Of a stretch of DNA of 64,000 nt, positions 37,664-48,746 are shown piece after piece. Position 1 is the stretch's first letter. Every line of letters begins with the position of its first letter. Made by a program: the position numbers and the translations under genes. The stretch comes from Suillus spraguei (lineage: Eukaryota > Basidiomycota > Agaricomycetes > Boletales > Suillaceae): contig JABCPU010000253.1 of the NCBI GenBank assembly GCA_016800925.1, positions 1-64,000 on the forward strand. The letters run 5' to 3'. The notes under the pieces were generated by a model. It was not told the DNA's origin, ran no database searches, and saw only the letters and a list, made by a program, of their open reading frames with translations.

Positions 37664-40600
37664 AAAAATATGAAGGCTTATAAACGGGTCCGTACAGGTA
37701 GAAACTTTTTATCAAGCTTATCGGCGATGCTGTAAACTTCAGCAATTACGATCTTGATGATATTTTCGTCAGCGTATCAAAATCATTTGGTAGTGAAGCA
37801 ACTGACCTGTTCTACTGATCTCTATCTTTTCTAGACGTGACTCTATGATGGGTGGGTGGCTAGTCTGGTCGATTGTTATCCGTGGTGGTTTGATGATGAT
37901 GATGATGACGGTCAACAGATAGTATGAATGTCAAATTTATAATGACAAACAACAGACCACCAAGGTTAGGTTAGGAAGGCGCGAGGTAAGCAACGTTGTT
38001 AAGGCTTTGTACGTTGCCGGCAAGTTGTGGAACGGTGAAGTAGGCGACGGCCCGCGAGTTTTAAGGGGTACCGTGACGTCTAGTGGACAGTAATAACGGC
38101 ACAGACGAGCTCGAAACTGGAAGGTGTAACAAAAGGTTCATATCAGCACGGTGCGCCGTTGCTTTTATAGATCTTTTAGGCTGACATAGAACTCTAATTG
38201 CGGCAAGGCAACATTTCCATTTCACGAAAGACATTTCGCGAAATACCGTGACCGCGGCTGACCTGATTCATGAAAAAAAGGTTCCGTGTTTCTTTGCTAT
38301 CACTGCGTTCTGAATGATTCGACTTGTCCAAACAATGAATGATCTCGATCTATCGTTGCCTTCTCGTGCCTACCCAACTCCATCTTCTTCGACCTATCGG
38401 CGCGCTGGCATATTTCTGGTAGTCTACCGCTCCGAAATCTCATCTGTTTATTCCGATTGGATCTCTCTCGACCTTGTGGCATTAACTCTTCAACTGTCGC
38501 ACGCGGCGGAAATACTGCACCCATCTTACTCAACCTCCTTTGGGATCTCACCTATTTTGAAAGTCGCTCGGTTAGTCCCGTCAAGAGGTACGTATGGCAT
38601 TTCCATCAACATAATCTCATTCTTGGTTGCCGTGATAGACGAGGATAGACGCTTGTTGTAGAAATGGCTCGTCGTCCCCAAGCTATCCCAACTATTGGAG
38701 CCAGTCATCAATGCAGTGCTCCCCCCCGATTCGGGGATAGTTAGAGGGACTTGCCGTCCCTGCAATGTGATAATCGGCCCCTCTTCACTAATAAAAGGTC
38801 CTTGCTTCCGTCTTCACGAGAGCTTCAAAGATCAACGTAAATGTCGGCTGTACAGTAACCAACTACTTTGCAGGCCTGAAATAGATGTTAGTCACGCAAT
38901 AATCACCACACCGCACTTTCTACTAGGGCTGAACTTCACCCAAGGTTTTTCAGAACAAAGTAAGTCTGTAAAAGTTCGACAGGTTGACATCGGTTAAGAC
39001 ATTCTGATATTGTATAGACCGTAACAATTCAAAGATGTATCGCGGCCTATTTTTTGAAATCCGCCATGGACGGATAGGTCTCTCATTAGTAGGTTTTAAT
39101 AGGCCGTAGGTATGTCCCATGGCATGCTGTCAACATTAATACTACAGAAACTTGATTGCGCGCAACTGAAAAACTTCAGCATTCAACGTTCGGTGTTCGT
39201 CATACTGCCCTTTTGCCATGACACCCCGCCAATATTAATGTGTGATCCCATCTCCAAGATCCACGGTGACGGTTACTTACCTTTTCCTCAAGCCCTGACT
39301 AATCTGGCTTGTTGGAGCGACTTTGCGGAAGTCATGTACGTACGACCCTCATGAGGCAGGGGGTATAGAAGTAAGTTACAAAGGGACATTCTGAGTCATT
39401 TTCTAAATGGTCATCCACGTGTAAGGAAATTTTAGAATAATAATGTTTTACCAGGTCGATCTTATTCCGTCACTTTGCTCCATTGCTTGTCTGCTTCTAT
39501 GCAAACAGGTTCGGTATTATCAATTATTCTCGTCCACGGTGTCCACCTTATGATCGAGCTCGCGGCAAGAATCAACACAGTCTCGCCGCATCTGTAAGTA
39601 TTGCATACGTACGGACGCAATAGTGAAGGCATCGAATGGGGTGTGAACAAGATAGCGGAACCATTAAACTGGTTCAACTTACTACTTGTAAGGAAAAGAT
39701 AATAGACTGGAACTTGCTAAAACTCGTCGGCTTCTTTGCAGCGCGCGACCACGCTGCATCCATACCTAAAGGAGTCATTTGCCCGCCCGGAGACTTTTAT
39801 TTTATTTGTTGCAAGCTCACTGATTACATGGCGAAGGAGGCGGCCGGTAGATAGGTCATTTTCTAGGTACCTTGCATGCACCGCATCCAACGGCCTGTAA
39901 ACTAAGTGGCGCAACTGGATATATACGCAAGAGATTTAGATGCCCTCTGAGAATTTCTGGAAATTAAATAAATTCACGACCTGACGAGCGCAAAGGGCGC
40001 GCCGCCCGGCGCGCAATTACAGAGGTAGCGGAGTTATTTTGAAGAATAGTTTTACACTCCGAATCCCGCTATGTTGGCCAAACTTATCGACCCATGTGGC
40101 TTAGGTTACCCATGACTTGGCCAAAAAGAGAGGTATGCAATGTCGTTATCCCAAGACGCAGGTGCTTAGCACATGCCAAAATGCAAAGGCACAGTCTAAG
40201 GAATACGTACCAAGTTTCCTTACATGAACGAGTCTATCAAACGGGGCGCCGCACGTGAGTAACAGGCCCGCGGGAATTGTACATCAGAACATCTGTTCAG
40301 GGTAGTCAATTGGCGACTTGCCGCAGGGATCATGGTTCAATAAAATGGGCGGTTATGATCGTAAACACAGTGGGGTTCGAAGAATATCGACCACCCTCAT
40401 TTCATCTTATTAGACAGCCTTACGTGAACGATATAGTGTCGAGTATAACGTTTCAAAGAGGCTAGCCTGCACAGCTTCCCTTTACGCAGTTGCTAACATA
40501 AGGGACCTAATTGAACAGGGGCACTAGTACAGGTTCCCTCGGACCCCGCGCAGAGAATTGTTTAGTCAATATTAATGGTTGATGACGAAATTTGAACGCG

Positions 40601-41811
40601 CACGGTAGGGTTGACATGCTGTTAGAGAACTTGCTCCCGATAGAGTAGCGTAAATCCCAACAGTTTATCGGAAACGAAAGAGTAGATCGATTGACAGGTT
40701 CATGAGAGTAACCTGGGTTAAGTGAGAATAATTTTAAATGTAATTTTAAGATATGTTTTCTCGAACATAGACGGCTATACACGGGCAGCCGTTGGATCCG
40801 GAAAGACGCCCAGGTACCTGAAAAATATTAATCAAGCATCAGGTGCTAAGACCTGAGGTTTGACGTATCGCTTAGAACAATCACGCACATGCAACTGTTT
40901 GCGTCGCAAGTCGAGTGAGCGCTATACATCGGCTGCGTCGCATCAGACTGATCAACACCGTGTGTCAAACGCATGTTCGCCTTGCAGTTGACATGCTATT
41001 GTGAATGCCGGAGTAAATCACAAGTTCTTCTTTGAGATGGGAGCACTAGATACTTGCAAGGACGCAGGTACAAAGGAAACGTGACGACCGGGATCGCGTG
41101 ACAGACAAGGTGACGCCCCACTGTAACGGCGGCGGCCAACAGTGGTGGAGGCGGTGAAGTGATGAAGCGCCCTTTGAAGGATGCAACGCAAAGGGTGATT
41201 TAAAGATGCGATTGGGCGGAAATGTAGACATATTGACGAAATCACCTTCCTAAGATTAAATAAATTACAGGTAACAGGGCTAGGCAGTACGGCCAACATC
41301 GGAGTGATCATTAAGATGCCCAAACTGTCGATCTCGAGAGCTCGGCGTTGATCGACATCTTGGTGCGGAAACCGCACGGAAAAAAGATGGCCAACGTTCA
41401 GGGTTTTAACTTCCATTGGCAGTAGATGGATGGTGTAGTCAGAAGAAGGGTACTTACATGGTGTCGGACCGCTGCCAGCAGGACTTGGACCCATTACTAG
41501 ATTGGGATGTTGTGGCGGTGACCGAAATTTGGGAATTAGTCGCCTTGCTTGCTGGCACTGGTCGTTAGCGCAGCCGTGGCCATCGTCCAGCCGTTGTCAT
41601 TGTCACCGTTCAACGTAGGTTGTGTTTAACAATCCAGCGCTCTGTGGGTCAATTATATTGCCAACTTGTATCAGTCAGTCGCATCACGATACATTTTTTG
41701 TTCTCACTTTCTTGTCTTTAATCGTGGTTTATCCAAGCTCGAGTCAAAGTTCAAGAGGTTATTCAAACTACACATTGTTTGACAAATCGAGCTGGTTTCG
41801 TATCGTCAAAC
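37664..41811. other. Long spacer, mostly without a recognisable gene
   Basis: 4.1 kb between the CSL gene and the gene at 41812. The first 600 bp is the CSL promoter side and includes a GAT-triplet run at about 37891-37908. Short ORFs lack motifs. One minus-strand ORF at 41018-41494 is listed separately. Confidence 0.5.
41018..41494 (-). CDS. Doubtful minus-strand ORF, 158 residues
   Basis: Opens with ATG at 41494 (MGPSPAGSGPTP). A good GTAAGT donor with a CTGAC branch-like sequence follows within 40 bases, so the true gene could be a spliced small protein divergent from the gene at 41812. No known domain. Composition after the first exon looks unselected. Kept only as a possible gene. Confidence 0.2.
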   Translation of the reverse strand: MGPSPAGSGPTPCKYPSSDYTIHLLPMEVKTLNVGHLFSVRFPHQDVDQRRALEIDSLGILMITPMLAVLPSPVTCNLFNLRKVISSICLHFRPIASLNHPLRCILQRALHHFTASTTVGRRRYSGASPCLSRDPGRHVSFVPASLQVSSAPISKKNL

Positions 41812-43439
41812 ATGTCAGGTCCTTCTCACCAATTCAATACACCTCGTCCGCGTCCTCCTCCACCCCCTCTGCGTTTTCAGAAATCTCAAAATTCTTCATT
41901 AACAAATATCCACTCAAACTCGCAAACACTCCTTTATGATCTTCCTCATTCAACTTCTGTTGTTTCACCTCCTGGAAGTCCAGCTGCGAAATCTGGTGTA
42001 ATACCGCCATCCTCTCCTTCATTTAGCAGCAGACCCAGAGGGCGCAGAAATGGTCGCCCTGGTCCAACGCCGCCCCCTACTTCTCGGAATCGATCTATCA
42101 CTCCTCTTGGAGTCTCTCGCAGCGAGCTCGAGAAATTTGCTGAACTTTGTCGTGCATGGTATGCCTTTGTTCTTAAGTGACTGCTCTGTTAATCATGGTT
42201 CATGTCACTAGGTACTTCAACCAAGATGAAGCGTCTGGGCGACTAGTTACCCAGACACTAGCGAATTTGCCTCCTGCCCAACGGGCACCATTTTCACGCC
42301 TCCAGGCATCCATTCGCTCTGCTTACCATGCGAGCGTCAATGCCCGTCGACACGCGGAATTTCAGGCACATATTAACGCAACTCAGCCCGGTGGTTCGTT
42401 AATGCCACATTCTAGAGCAAATCCAGGCGGTCCGATAGCTGCGAAGGAACGCTTTGACCGATTAGATAAATTTGTTAAGACCTGGTGCACCATGGGCATG
42501 CCTGGAACCAAACCGTTCTTTCAGGCATTGTGGGCAATCTTGCGGCTTCAAGTTGTCCCAGAGCCCCTTGGCGGTGCGGGGGTGAACCGAATACGCTGGG
42601 AATTCGATGACGCTGTTTTCAAAGAGTCTGCGTAAGCGTTCTAACCATTCATTGGTACCTAAATCTATCATACTTACCCTTCTCACACGGCATAGCGGGA
42701 AAGACTTCATGCTTGATGCTATTGATGTCCTTAAAGGAGTATGTTATTATTATTAATTGATCGATGATGTACTCAGCCAACTTTTCAGGTGTTGGCCTTT
42801 GAAGAAGTTTCATCTTCGAAACATGACAACTGCGCGTCTCACCAGCCACAGCCTGCGCACTTGCGCTCCCGGTCACAACCTTTATCCGCTCACCGCGAGA
42901 CGATTGGTTCGTATGCTTCACCAATTGCCATGACTACCCAGGTAAAACGCGCGAGAGCTACAAGCGACCCGTTTTTAGATATGCCCGCCCTCTCACATTC
43001 GCTCCCATCTGCGTCTTCTCAATCTTCCGGAGCCACCATCCCTTCTTCTGAAACTCCCGAAGATTGCCCCAGTTCCATTACCCCACATGATCAACTTGGG
43101 GAAGACGAATTATTACCCCCGCTTCGATCAGAATTCGTCGCAGAAGATCCAGAGGACTACTTGCGCATTTGGACGTCTCCGGATCTCCCAAATCCCGAAT
43201 TGTTATCACTACTAACTGTATTTCCTTCATTCATCACCCGCTGCCCTCTACCGCGTTTCACTGTACCTCTGAATACTCGTGCCGCCGACATCGAGGAAGG
43301 CGAGGTAGAGAGAGGAGAAGGCAATGAAATTCACTTCGGCACTGGGTCGATGTGGATTAGTTCCAAGCCACGCGGTGATGGGTGGCGTGGAGACTGGTGG
43401 ACAAGATTCGTCCTTTGGTGGCGAAGACTGTTCTGCTAA
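41812..43439 (+). CDS. Conserved-looking unknown protein, 486 residues
   Basis: Four exons: 41812-42158, 42212-42631, 42696-42738, 42789-43439. All three introns have good donors (GTATGC, GTAAGC, GTATGT) and keep the frame. The first about 110 residues are Pro/Ser/Asn-rich. A helical, charged region follows (SRSELEKFAELCRAWYFNQD, then PPAQRAPFSRLQASIRSAYH and AKERFDRLDKFVKTWCTMGM). The C-terminal part is Ser/Glu-rich with a Trp-rich end (GDGWRGDWWTRFVLWWRRLF). I do not recognise the family and infer no function. Consistent splicing and composition make it a real gene. Confidence 0.75.
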
Positions 43440-46177
43440 ATATTGTGCTCTACACCACAACACATTGGACATATGTAACACTCCTTGTTTATCATTTTTG
43501 CATATACCAGCGTACACTTACCATTCACAGACGCTATTTGGAATGGACACAGACTGTCAGATAAGTATATCATTATCCAGTGAATTGCTACGCATATGTT
43601 GCCAATATACAATTATAGCACCTTGGACCTCCCACTGAGGTGTCGACGAATAGTTCAACTTGACACCGATTACATGAAGTCTCCCGGTACCGTCGATTCA
43701 TTAATTTCAGGGTGATGGAATCATGTCTGCACGTAAACGCCAAGCATCCTAGTCCATCTCGTTAACATGTTCATGCTGTTTTCAAGTAATAATGGTCCAC
43801 AGGGACAATGCCGTTTCTAGTGACAGTTGAGTCTTCGAGCGCTCGTTTCTGTGCTACAGAAATCCTCACGCGTAAACGTAAAGACAGGAACTTTATGTAT
43901 ACACCGAAGCCGTATTGTTTCAGGTCACTTCTCGCAAATTTCTTTGATATATTAATTACTCAGACACTGTTCTATGTGTCCCTCGGGTCAGCCTTGCCAA
44001 TCTGTCAGAGCATGGGAGACTATATCGATATCCAGTGTTCGATAAGTTCAAGATAGCGTACCTCAGGCTGTGTCTATTGCCCGCTTGCCATCTTAGACGT
44101 CTAGACCCTAGGATTTGGATAGACTTCGCTTGTGCATCTGAAGGGCAGGAGAGCACAGGCTGTCAGTCGGCGAGTTTTGATACATGCGGATTAAGCTGAT
44201 CCGATAATTTGATAACAAATAATAGGTCCGGGAGGGAACACAGTCGCCTCCTCGCAACACCCTGTCAATGGGCCAAATGATCAACTCGCATATCTCTTAT
44301 CATAGCACCGGGACACAAGTCCACAAGGTTCTTGCACCCTGGCGTGACCTTCTGAGACTGTTGTGATGAACATTTCATTATGTTCGTGGTCTTCTCGTCT
44401 CTGGTCACATGGAAGACACATTTTAATAATACTTCGACTTCGATATTCACGCTGGCGGATCTGGGGATATTTATCTTGACATTTAAATGTGAGTAATAGA
44501 GTTCTAGTCCAGCGGCAATAGTCAAGGGTCATCCACGTGAACTCCTGCTAGAAGTTACTGGAACCACGATGTTTCCCATGTCCCTTAGGCGCGTTTGGGG
44601 GTTTGTCACTTACACAAAGATAGATAAATTTCCCTGTGCTCGGCTTTCGTCGGTGGCTTTCGGTAAACCTGCAAGGATTGCGTTGGTGTAAGATTCCCCA
44701 ACCGAGCGAACTCTTTTACGGAACTCCTTCTGTTTCTTTCGTAGGAGCTGTAACATCTGCACGGCATTTGATGATCATCCCCTTTCTTTCATGGACTCTC
44801 CAAGCTGGATCAAGAGCGTCGCGGTCAACTATGCCCTCATGCTGTAGCACGACTCGCTCGGCAGCAACCGTTGGACCCCCATTTTATATCCGGATCCTAT
44901 GCCTGAAAAAAGCCCTCAAAGACTTTGAGCGCGGCTGCAGACAGATCTCGTACGTTACTGGCTCTCTTTTACTCTTTTTGCTCCAAGCTATTTCGGTTCA
45001 GACGTGCACCTCGAACGCCACTCTACCCGGAGTCCACCTGGCTGCGGCGCATGTGGTAGATGACAACGGATTCACACTGAAGCAGATGACCATCGTCGTT
45101 ACAGGCAAATTTGTCTTATTCCTGTCGATGCTCCATACCGATTATGTTCTGCAAGAGGGAATCGCTGGACCGTTTCGTGGCTAATTTCTTTTTCCCTGCC
45201 ATGCTTTGCAGCACTGCATGCGATGCTCCTGATAGAGTTTGGCGCCAACCATAGCACTAAGCGGGTAGTGTCGTACATGCCAGTGCCACCGAGCGTGTTT
45301 GTACGGCGGCCTCACTTTTCTTCTCAGACTACGCGTCGATCGACTACTTTGTGCTTTGTTCATGATCATGTACCTTGAGTCTCCGGAATACACGTCAGAA
45401 ACTGCTTCTTTCGTTGTGGTGGGGCCTCAAACTTCTCTCGCATCTTCGGATAACATTTCTCTCCATGAGTCTCCGGAGCAGGTTTATAGCCCATCGCATG
45501 CTATGATAATGAGAGGGCCCTAACTGAGATTACGGTTTATTGTGGCAATGATGCGGTAACGAAAATCCTCCACATCGCGCGCGAGGAAAGAAGACTGCAC
45601 TAAAAGGCTGCTACTTCTTACTTCTAGAATCAGAACTAAACGGCGGGGAAGAATAGTTTGATGCGAGGACCGCAGTTTTTCTGAGGCTAGAGTCCTCTAC
45701 AATGTTGAACAGTCGGCCTCTAGAGGGATTACGGCAGTGTGCCCCCGCCCTGCAGAAGCCTCGCATGAATGGCCCCAATTGCTCCCAACGATTTCATCTG
45801 TTGCACATGGCACCAATATTAATCCTTCCATAGATCCCCCCGTGAGATTGAGATGAAGCAGCCGATAGTGAATTGGTGAGAACAAAAATGTGCCTAGACA
45901 AAAATATTGAAGAATAAATATGGAGCTGGTTGATTGGGTCCGGTACATATTGTAGATTGCCTAGATCATTATGTGAAATCGTCCTTGAACGTTAACTTTG
46001 CAGTAGAAACTCCTTACTTCCACACCGCGTCAAAATAACCAAGAAGAGATCCATTCCAATAGAATCAAATCACATATTTGGAGGACGACGGGACTTGATA
46101 GCCGCAATTTCGATATCTTTGACGCGGCTGCGTTGGTCAGACCTAGAATGATATTGGGCGTGACAGGAAACCAACAG
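43440..46177. other. Spacer without a supported gene
   Basis: 2.7 kb. The longest open frame (44636-45184, plus) starts at GTG, not ATG, and shows no motif, so it is not called. Nothing else recognised. Confidence 0.5.
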
Positions 46178-47492
46178 TCATGAGTAGAATTCATACTGTA
46201 GCAGCCTTTCCTGTAGATGTGCATTCGCTTGCACCAACCGCGCATTTTCTGCTATCAAACGTGCATTTTCTTTTTCTATTTCCGCCTTCGCAGCCTTTAT
46301 GTCCTCAAGGTACCTCGTCTTGAATTTATTGCTTTGATCCAGCGCGCTAAGCTTCTTCTCCATTTTGCGAATATATGACGGCGACTTTAAAGCTTCCAGA
46401 GCTTCTAGATGCAAAGCAATGCTTTCGCCGGTAGTTTGGTTAACGATAAAGGGGTTGGAAGAGGTGCGTTCGAGGGTTTTAGAGGTACGTGCCGGGACGT
46501 CGGAGGCACGTTCAAGGGTGCTGCTTCCGCTCTCAAAGGGATAGGAGACGCGAACATTCGTACCCGAAGTCTATACAAAGATTCTAATCAGTCTCTCTAC
46601 AACAGCCGAATCCAGACCAACCGTTTGCTCTCTGCCGCTATTTTCCCGCTCCTTGCCTTTGTTCCTGGTCGGAGTTTCTGGGAAATCTGTTTGGAATATG
46701 CCCTGGCCAGAACTGTCGCGGCGGTGTGCTGTCCGAGGTGGAGTCGGTGGTAAAGGGATTTGGACACCCAATTGCTGCTCCACGGGTGTAAATCTGGGTT
46801 TCTTTGGTGTCCTCTGCTCTATATTTCTAAAGCTCTGATCCGCACTCGTAGTAGACGGGCCACTTAGTTCTAGGTCATCTTGGGGCATCTCTTCCCAGTC
46901 CCCGATCGTCGAGGCCTGGGATGATTGGGAACCAAAAAGAAATGAGCGCGTACGGCCATTCATATCAGTTGCAATTTGCTGAGGGTTGTCATATTGTGGC
47001 GTTGAAGGGGACTGAGGCTCTGATTCATCTAAGGCGGCCGCTATGTCTGCTATCCTCTTATTGGGACTCTTCTGGGGTGTACTCAATGCTCGAGCGGATT
47101 CAGCTCTCTGCCTTTGAGAAGGAGGGGGCCTCGACGGCGCAGGCGTAGTTGCCGTTTCAGATAACACAAGAGTATTCTGTTGTCGGGAAAAAATAGGGTC
47201 ATCTATCCAATCTGAATAATTTCGCTTCAGCTACTTCCACATGCACTACTAGTAGGAAAGATTCTTACAAAAGAATTTACACCTTTCACTCTGGAATGAT
47301 CTCGAACAAGTGTAAAACTCACTGAGCGGCTATGTCAAGCGCCAAAACTTAAAAACTGTTTTGAGCATACCGATTGGGATTTGAAGATGTTTGACTAGTC
47401 CTTATCATTGCAGCTTCACCATGTGAGCAGCGTACTACACCATTTGCATCCATAGGATTCGTCGACTGTGTATGCGGCTGGCTGAAAGACAT
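46178..47492 (-). CDS. GRF-type zinc-finger protein with C-terminal coiled coil
   Basis: Four exons: 47492-47371, 47321-47269, 47211-46622, 46570-46178; 385 residues. Splicing assembles an N-terminal GRF finger across three exons: VVRCSHGEAAMIRTSQTSSN, then FYTCSRSFQSERCKFF joined to YWIDDP. The Cys/His ligands and the C-x-FF-x-W-x-D ending match the family, whose members (in APE2, TOP3A, NEIL3, TTF2) bind single-stranded DNA. A long disordered Ser/Pro/Thr-rich middle follows. The last about 80 residues are a coiled coil (KMEKKLSALDQSNKFKTRYL, then AEIEKENARLIAENARLVQA). No nuclease or helicase domain is present. A role in DNA repair or as an adaptor is inferred only. The last intron (46621-46571, GTTGGT donor) is the least certain. 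Confidence 0.8.
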
Positions 47493-47636
47493 GATGGTTT
47501 CAATTGAAATCGAACATCCCCCCTATGGATTATTAATAATACATATCAGGTGACTCATTTGAATTTCGATGAGGCCAAGCCTTGGCCGTAACCCTTCTCC
47601 AACTCGTGCTTGTCACGTTGTTCACTATATCGGACG
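47493..47636. promoter_or_regulatory. Short divergent intergenic promoter
   Basis: Only about 144 bp separate the ATG of the GRF-finger gene (minus) from the likely ATG of the PAC4-like gene (plus), so both must share this region for initiation. It contains an AT-rich ATTATTAATAATACAT stretch at about 47527-47542. No factor site is identified. Confidence 0.45.
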
Positions 47637-48221
47637 ATGGCGGCCGCGAATTCTTCCTTGATATTTGTTACCTCAAGATATGTCGCGCCGTCCGACCCTT
47701 CCTTGCCTGCCCTTGCCTTGCAAATCACTAGCCTTGTGGGCTCATACATGATTTGGGTTGGTGTAACGAATCAACCACCAGAGTCTGTGCAGAATGCAGC
47801 TCGCTCTGGTGTTCTTTGCAGAGATTGGGCATGTGCTATGCCCGCATCACCCGGTCGTGCAGTAAGTAAATGGTGTTAATAGTCAATTATACATCAACAA
47901 TAGCCTGAGCGAGTTCTGGAAGGGCTTTGGACCTGCTACTTCCTTGTTCCGATCATCAAGTTCTGATGTATCTTTCTCGATGGCGCAACGTCTTGGTAAG
48001 TAGAATCCATTTTTTGTTCCGTTCGGATTGCCGTACCCGTTACTGATTATATTTGCCTGATTCTAGCACGGAGGTTTCATCGACAGATATTCTTATCGGT
48101 TGATGTACCTGCTACCCTGCTATCAACACCACGGGGTTCACATCTATTGTTTGATGCAGAGAAAGGCATAGTTGCTGCCCTTAACAGCCTTGGAGATGAG
48201 GACGGCCAAGAGGTATCATAA
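47637..48221 (+). CDS. Proteasome assembly chaperone 4 (PSMG4/Poc4)-like
   Basis: Exons about 47637-47861, 47914-47995 and 48067-48221. PAC4 with PAC3 forms a heterodimer that guides assembly of the 20S proteasome alpha ring. Supporting blocks are LALQITSLVGSYMIWVGV and SMAQRLARRFHRQIFLSVD joined across the second intron, which match the two conserved parts of the family (human: DSLFLWVG and AQRLARKTNKQVFVS). A good GTAAGT donor at 47862 with the TAG at 47911-47913 leaves a one-base frame disagreement. The weaker GTGTTA donor at about 47873 restores the frame, so the first junction is unresolved. The N-terminus is also uncertain (an in-frame stop lies at 47589-47591). The minus-strand ORF 47555-47749 is antisense and rejected. 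Confidence 0.7.
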
Positions 48222-48651
48222 ATGCTGTCCTATCACAGTTTCCATCTCTGCGTCCCCAACCAATTTACTGTGCGAAGTGGGCATGTCGTGATGCGGGTGT
48301 ACTGGCGGATTTTATCTGGGTCCCGTATAATATAAATCATGCTGTCAGATGAGTCGTTGGTGAGTCCTGATCCCGCCACGAATGTAGCCCCTGGCCACGT
48401 GTTGTACTGGGTCTGAGGAGTGGATCGATCCACCTGGATAAAACCTCGTGTTGGCACTGTAGTAATTTTTTGCGAATGAAAAGTAAAATTGATTAGGATC
48501 CGTTGTTGCGGCCTAAGATCGATTAGCCGACCCTTAACCCCTCACATAGTAGTAGAACCGTGTGGCACTTGGCAAGCTATTCGACTCATTTGTGGCCTGG
48601 GACTAACTGGTTCCATTTATTTCCTGTCCCTGCCCTGCCGTACTTGCCGTT

Positions 48652-48672
48652 GACGACGACGACGACGACGAC
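48652..48672. repeat. (GAC)7 microsatellite upstream of the kinase gene
   Basis: Seven GAC triplets about 75 bp before the kinase ATG, probably in its 5' UTR or core promoter. Confidence 0.85.
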
Positions 48673-48746
48673 AAAACAACTAAACGGCCTAATATTATTT
48701 TCTGTGAGGAGAGCAGCGGTACTAATTGTTTCCTGATAGACAGAGT

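Noticed and set aside
44636..45184. Plus-strand open frame of 182 codons
   Set aside because: Begins at GTG, no ATG-supported start, no motif, no splice partners.
47555..47749. Minus-strand ORF of 64 codons with protein-like composition
   Set aside because: Antisense to the PAC4-like first exon, whose conserved blocks continue downstream on the plus strand.
48233..48457. Minus-strand ORF of 74 codons in the spacer before the kinase
   Set aside because: No domain, no convincing upstream exon or start; could be chance.
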